Part shown: in pieces, positions 6,566 through 9,826 of the stretch
Layout: each line of letters opens with the position of its first letter
Position numbering within the stretch: position 1 is the first letter of the stretch
Source: an uncultured Lachnospiraceae bacterium
GTDB taxonomy: Bacteria; Bacillota_A; Clostridia; Lachnospirales; Lachnospiraceae
Direction of reading: 5' to 3'
Assembly (NCBI GenBank): GCA_946613735.1
Contig: CAMOFS010000032.1
Location: 1 to 9,826 of the forward strand
DNA: 9,826 nucleotides
Made by a program: the position numbers and the translations under genes
Notes under the pieces: model-generated
Databases searched by the model: none
Told to the model about the DNA's origin: nothing
What the model saw: only the letters and a program-made list of their open reading frames with translations

Positions 6566-7471
6566 TTATAAGCTAAGATTATTCAAAAGCCGCATAAAAT
6601 ATTCCGGCAAAGGTGCCTCAAATTCCATATATTCTCCAGTGGTCGGATGGACAAATCCCAGTACCATGGCATGCAGTGTCTGGCCTTGAAGCTTAAAAGG
6701 ACACTTTCTCGGCCCATATACCTCATCTCCCAAAAGAGGATGGCCGATGGATGCCATATGCACCCTTATCTGGTGGGTACGACCTGTTTCCAGTTCAAAT
6801 TCCACGTAGGAATACTCCCCACTGTGTGAAAGCAGCCTGTAATTGGTAACGGCCGGCTTACCGTTTTTTTCATTGATGGCCATACGCTTGCGATCCTTTG
6901 GATCACGACCTATAGCTCCCTCAATACGTCCGGACTCAGGCAAACTGCCGCCTGACACGATGCCCCTATACCTTCTTGTGACAGAATGCTCGGCAATTTG
7001 TGACGCTAAAAAAACGTGCGAATTGTCATTTTTACAAATCACCAGAGCGCCGGTAGTATCCCTGTCGATCCTGTGGACGATCCCGGGACGAAGAGCCCCA
7101 TTAATGCCTGACAGAGAATCTCTGCAGTGAAACATGACTGCATTGACCAATGTGTCGTCAAAATGGCCGTTTGCAGGGTGTACGACCATACCCTTAGGCT
7201 TATTCACTATCAAAACATCATTATCCTCATAGAGGATATCTATGGGTATATCCCTGGGCTCGATGTTGATGATCTTAGGCTCCGGCTTGTTGAAGCATAT
7301 TTCATCATCCACAGAAACCGTAAAGCTAGGCTTTTTTATATCACCGTTTACAGTCACTTCTCCATCTGTTATCAGCTTTTTGATATGAGTCCTGGTATAT
7401 TCGGTGCAGGAGGCCAAAAAAGCATCCAGTCGATCTCCGTCGTTTTGAAGTTCAACAGTAATCGTGATCAA
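6566..7471 (-). CDS. rluD: 23S rRNA pseudouridine synthase, RluD family
   Basis: 301 residues; isomerises uridine to pseudouridine, probably in 23S rRNA helix 69 by analogy with RluD. An S4 RNA-binding domain spans about 1-60 (RLDAFLASCTEYTRTHIKKL), followed by the synthase domain: NKPKGMVVHPA at 90-100, the catalytic motif HRIDRDTTG with nucleophile D136, and GRTHQIRVHMASIGHPLLGD at 230-249. Length is normal for the family. The start is a TTG (7471-7469) sharing TTGA with the lspA stop, preceded by AAAGGAG inside the lspA end, so translation is probably coupled to lspA. In Firmicutes this gene is often annotated rluD or ylyB next to lspA, as here. The family is certain; the exact rRNA target is inferred. 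Confidence 0.95.
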   Translation of the reverse strand: MITITVELQNDGDRLDAFLASCTEYTRTHIKKLITDGEVTVNGDIKKPSFTVSVDDEICFNKPEPKIINIEPRDIPIDILYEDNDVLIVNKPKGMVVHPANGHFDDTLVNAVMFHCRDSLSGINGALRPGIVHRIDRDTTGALVICKNDNSHVFLASQIAEHSVTRRYRGIVSGGSLPESGRIEGAIGRDPKDRKRMAINEKNGKPAVTNYRLLSHSGEYSYVEFELETGRTHQIRVHMASIGHPLLGDEVYGPRKCPFKLQGQTLHAMVLGFVHPTTGEYMEFEAPLPEYFMRLLNNLSL

Positions 7472-7980
7472 CGGCCACTCCTTTTAAATATCCGTGACAT
7501 ATCCTCGTCATTATAATAAAACAAAATCAGGACTATTATCAATGCCATACTTACAGTAACATAAATGTCTGCCACATTAAAGACCGGAAAATCGATCAGC
7601 ACAAAATAAATAAAATCAACCACATAGTGGTAAAACAGTCTGTCGTAGAAATTGCCAAGGGCTCCCGAAAGCAAGAATACCAGACAATAAAAGAAAGGAT
7701 CAAATCTCTTTTCTGCAGGAGTCTTAAGCATTACATATACTATGAACACACACATAACAACTGTAATGATCAAAAAGAACAGTATCTTGCCGGTCATAAT
7801 AGAAAAAGCTGCACCGGTATTCTCGATATAGTGAAGCTCCAAAACTCTGGAAATCAGAACTATGTCAAAGCCCTGAGAAAGAGTTTTTGCCGCCCATATC
7901 TTGCTCAAGCGGTCAAAAATCGTAAGGATTAATATCAAAACCAATCCGTTTACCAGTCGTTTTCGTGATGTCTTTTCCAT
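7468..7980 (-). CDS. lspA: Lipoprotein signal peptidase (signal peptidase II)
   Basis: 170 residues; an integral membrane aspartyl protease that removes signal peptides from prolipoproteins after lipid attachment. Four hydrophobic segments are visible at about 10-30, 65-86, 95-112 and 139-156. Conserved boxes are NTGAAFS (54-60), GALGNFYDRL (106-115), VVDFI with catalytic D122, and FNVADI with catalytic D138. Length is typical. The ATG has AGGAGG (7985-7990) four bases upstream, and the gene begins 11 bases after the aroB stop, so it is transcribed with aroB. Its stop overlaps the rluD TTG start by four bases. Confidence 0.97.
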   Translation of the reverse strand: MEKTSRKRLVNGLVLILILTIFDRLSKIWAAKTLSQGFDIVLISRVLELHYIENTGAAFSIMTGKILFFLIITVVMCVFIVYVMLKTPAEKRFDPFFYCLVFLLSGALGNFYDRLFYHYVVDFIYFVLIDFPVFNVADIYVTVSMALIIVLILFYYNDEDMSRIFKRSGR

Positions 7981-7991
7981 TTTGCCTCCTC

Positions 7992-9140
7992 TTATAAGAT
8001 CCTTTGCAACGCTTCGGTTGACAATTTTGGCATTATATGACTAATGGCAGTCTTAAAATCTTCATCATTGAAATCCATATAGGTATCGGCTTTGCCTACC
8101 TCGTCCAATATCACAAACTTTATCTTGCCGGCATCAGCCTTCTTGTCCGATCTCATGGCTTCAATAATATCTTCTATAGAAAAACTCATTATTTCGTCGG
8201 GTATGTCCGATGGAAGGTCGTATTTATCCAAAACTTCCTTAAGATCTGTAATATCATCCCCGGATATCGATGAAACATCCGTCAGACTTTTTGAAAGGTG
8301 CATGGCCGCTATCATTCCTATGGCCACGCATTGACCGTGAAAGAGCCTAAAACCGGAAAGCTTTTCTACGGCATGACCAACTGTATGACCAAAGTTGAGA
8401 TAAGCTCTTATGCCGTGTTCCTTGGGATCCTCCTCCACTACGCGTTTTTTACATAAGACAGAGGTCTCTACCATATTAAATATGTCTTCTTGTGAAAGGC
8501 TGTCAATGGATGCGGCAGTATCTTTTAGCCATAAATAGAACTGCCTGTCCATTATCATACCATATTTTATCACTTCACCCATCCCACATGCCAGCTGACT
8601 CTTGGGCAGGGACTTTAGAGTGCTGAGGTTGATATAGACAAGCTTTGGCATATAAAATGCACCAACCATATTTTTATATTGTAAAAAATCCACTCCGGTC
8701 TTTCCGCCGATGCTGCTGTCCACCTGTGACAAGAGTGTGGTAGGTATCTGAATAAAGTCGATGCCCCGAAGATATGTGGCTGCAGCAAAGCCGCACATGT
8801 CACCCACAACTCCTCCACCAAGAGCAATAAGCAGATCATTGCGAGAAAAATGGTTTCTGATTAAATGTTCATATAAACTTTCGATGATGGATAATTGCTT
8901 GTTTTCCTCCCCTGAAGGCATCACATAGGTTATAACTACATTATATTCGGACGACAAAATATCGACTAGCTCATCCAAATATAGCTTCGACACATTATCA
9001 TCAGTGAAAATGCAGTTTTTATCATACTTTTGAGGTTTAATAGAATTTATATTTTCAACCAGTTCGTCAAAGTTATCGTTAATTATAATATTATAGCTAA
9101 ACTTATTTTCATAGGCAATCGGTATCTTTTTTTTCATCAT
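7992..9140 (-). CDS. aroB: 3-dehydroquinate synthase
   Basis: 382 residues; the second shikimate-pathway step, converting DAHP to 3-dehydroquinate with NAD and a divalent metal. NAD- and substrate-binding motifs are LGGGVVGD (107-114) and SQVDSSIGGKTGVD (138-151). Metal ligands are E189 (GMGEVIKYG), H252 (FGHTVGHAVE) and H268 (HGQC), with the His-His spacing of 16 seen in characterised enzymes. KKADAGKIKFVILD (333-346) marks the C-terminal domain. Two adjacent ATGs occur (9140 and 9137); AAGGG at 9146-9150 spaces better to the second. The gene is first in the run aroB-lspA-rluD and follows sepF after a hairpin, an unusual place for a shikimate gene. No other aro gene is in the window. Confidence 0.96.
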   Translation of the reverse strand: MMKKKIPIAYENKFSYNIIINDNFDELVENINSIKPQKYDKNCIFTDDNVSKLYLDELVDILSSEYNVVITYVMPSGEENKQLSIIESLYEHLIRNHFSRNDLLIALGGGVVGDMCGFAAATYLRGIDFIQIPTTLLSQVDSSIGGKTGVDFLQYKNMVGAFYMPKLVYINLSTLKSLPKSQLACGMGEVIKYGMIMDRQFYLWLKDTAASIDSLSQEDIFNMVETSVLCKKRVVEEDPKEHGIRAYLNFGHTVGHAVEKLSGFRLFHGQCVAIGMIAAMHLSKSLTDVSSISGDDITDLKEVLDKYDLPSDIPDEIMSFSIEDIIEAMRSDKKADAGKIKFVILDEVGKADTYMDFNDEDFKTAISHIMPKLSTEALQRIL

Positions 9141-9150
9141 TCATACCCTT

Positions 9151-9191
9151 TATAAAAATATCAGGTGATAGCCAATTGACTCTCACCTGAT
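9151..9191 (-). terminator. Intrinsic terminator after sepF, or aroB leader attenuator
   Basis: ATCAGGTGA (9160-9168) pairs perfectly with TCACCTGAT (9183-9191) over nine bases and, after one mismatch, over about three more around a CAATTG loop. On the minus strand the stem is followed by ATTTTTATA, a U-run. It lies 41 bases after the sepF stop and ends only about ten bases before the aroB start, so it could end the yggS-sepF transcript, regulate aroB read-through, or both. Confidence 0.6.
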
Positions 9192-9212
9192 CAAACTAAC
9201 CTCTAATATAGT

Positions 9213-9221
9213 ATCATACCA
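9213..9221 (-). promoter_or_regulatory. Possible extended -10 promoter for aroB
   Basis: On the minus strand the sequence reads TGG followed by TATGAT (-10 box at 9218-9213), an extended -10 arrangement between the sepF stop and the hairpin. I find no good -35 box 16-18 bases upstream. If used, it would give a leader of about 70 bases containing the hairpin at 9160-9191. Weak call. Confidence 0.3.
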
Positions 9222-9232
9222 ATAATAGTTTC

Positions 9233-9730
9233 CTAAAAACCTGTCTGTATACCGGAGAAATCAAAGGCATTCATGATCTCTGTGATGTCTCCGGAAATAT
9301 CTACACCACTGGGGGTGACCAGAAAAATGAAGTTGGTAACCTTTTGGAGATTACCGTCTATGGCGTAGCAGGCTCCTGACACAAAATCAATGATACGCTG
9401 AGCCAAAGCAAGATCCAGGCCCTCCATATTGAGGACAACTGTGCGGTCTGCTAAAAGTGTCTCTGAAATATCCCTTGCATCTTCAAAGGCAGAAGGCTTT
9501 ACAACAATGACCTCCATGCCCGCAACGTTCTTTTTATTGCCCCTGACAGGAGTAAAACGTGAAATATTGGCCTTGGGCTTGGCAGGTGCGGGACTGGCAT
9601 CTGCTTTTTTAACGAAAAGAGACTTTTTAGATTCTTCTTCCTCTTCTAATTCCTCATCCTCGTCATAATCCTCGTCATAATCTCCGTCGCCGAGTCTCAT
9701 GGCATCAAGCATTTTGTCAAAAACGCCCAT
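9233..9730 (-). CDS. sepF: Cell division protein SepF
   Basis: 165 residues; a membrane-associated FtsZ partner that shapes and anchors the Z ring. The N-terminal amphipathic helix MGVFDKMLDAMRLG fits the membrane anchor. Residues 15-34 are a very acidic linker, followed by a Lys/Ala/Pro stretch to about 57. The SepF core (DUF552) runs from about 72 to 146: EVIVVKPSAFEDARDISETL, TVVLNMEGLD, QRIIDFVSGACYAIDG and the strand NFIFLVTPSGV. The glycine before ACYAIDG matches the interface glycine of B. subtilis SepF. The gene starts 19 bases after the yggS stop with AAGGAG (9739-9744) eight bases before the ATG, so the two are one operon. ylmH and divIVA, common next genes in Firmicutes, do not follow; aroB does. 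Confidence 0.95.
   Translation of the reverse strand: MGVFDKMLDAMRLGDGDYDEDYDEDEELEEEEESKKSLFVKKADASPAPAKPKANISRFTPVRGNKKNVAGMEVIVVKPSAFEDARDISETLLADRTVVLNMEGLDLALAQRIIDFVSGACYAIDGNLQKVTNFIFLVTPSGVDISGDITEIMNAFDFSGIQTGF
9657..9680. repeat. 12-bp tandem repeat in the SepF acidic linker
   Basis: TCCTCGTCATAA occurs twice in tandem (9657-9668 and 9669-9680) and encodes the repeated acidic residues DYDE DYDE on the minus strand. The repeat is in frame, so a copy-number change would lengthen or shorten the linker without breaking the protein. Confidence 0.7.
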
Positions 9731-9749
9731 AATTAGCTCTCCTTTGCTA

Positions 9750-9826
9750 TCATATGTTGTAATTGCGTTCGCCGAAGATACCGGTGCCTACACGCACCAT
9801 GGTGGCGCCCTCTTCTATGGCAACCA
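9750..9826 (-). CDS. yggS: YggS/PLPBP-family PLP homeostasis protein, C-terminal end only
   Basis: Only the last 24 codons are in the window. They give VAIEEGATMVRVGTGIFGER followed by NYNI and a TGA stop at 9752-9750. The GATMVRVGTGIFGER motif is the conserved C-terminal phosphate-binding end of the YggS (YlmE/PLPBP) family, which binds pyridoxal phosphate and helps keep vitamin B6 and amino-acid pools in balance. It sits 19 bases before sepF, the conserved order ylmE-sepF of Firmicutes. The rest of the gene lies beyond the window. Confidence 0.9.
   Translation of the reverse strand, partial: VAIEEGATMVRVGTGIFGERNYNI

Noticed and set aside
1..9826. CRISPR array, tRNA or rRNA genes, or insertion sequence
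   Set aside because: No regularly spaced repeats, cloverleaf or rRNA stretches, transposase or terminal inverted repeats were seen. The recombinase alone does not define a mobile element.

Overview
The window looks like chromosomal DNA of a low-to-moderate G+C Firmicute, most likely a Clostridia member of the Lachnospiraceae type (Butyrivibrio/Roseburia-like). I infer this from the protein styles: a short cobalamin methionine synthase without a reactivation domain, a XerS-like tyrosine recombinase, and a yggS-sepF division cluster next to lspA-rluD. The family assignment is inference; no rRNA or other marker is present.

Layout. Positions 1-2198 (+) hold the 3' part of a metH-type methionine synthase. 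Positions 2199-2453 are a non-coding gap with a strong sigma-A-type promoter (2279-2307), an imperfect inverted repeat over its -35 box, and one copy of a dispersed repeat that translates as CHPERNEGS. Positions 2454-3515 (+) encode a tyrosine recombinase that converges on the long minus-strand block. Read in its own direction (right to left), that block is: the end of a yggS/PLP-homeostasis gene (9826-9750), sepF (9730-9233), a hairpin with a U-run (9191-9151), then a tight run aroB (9140-7992), lspA (7980-7468), rluD (7471-6566), a GNAT-like gene (6546-5692) and a 715-residue protein of unknown function (5695-3548). Gaps in that run are 11, -4, 19 and -4 bases, so aroB through the 715-residue gene reads as one operon with translational coupling at lspA/rluD and at GNAT/unknown.

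How the genes fit together. yggS and sepF are a conserved cell-division pair; lspA (lipoprotein signal peptidase) and rluD (rRNA pseudouridine synthase) are a frequent pair; aroB (shikimate pathway) sits between the two sets, where ylmH and divIVA are found in several other Firmicutes. The last two genes are the least explained part of the window. The 715-residue protein carries what reads as a divergent HipA/PI3K-PI4K-like kinase core: a candidate ATP lysine (K226, YFFKGSD), a catalytic-loop-like GQVDRNISNFL (437-447) and a metal-binding-like GIDNDAAFG (464-472). It is co-translated with an acetyltransferase-fold protein. This two-gene unit is my best candidate for an undescribed system.
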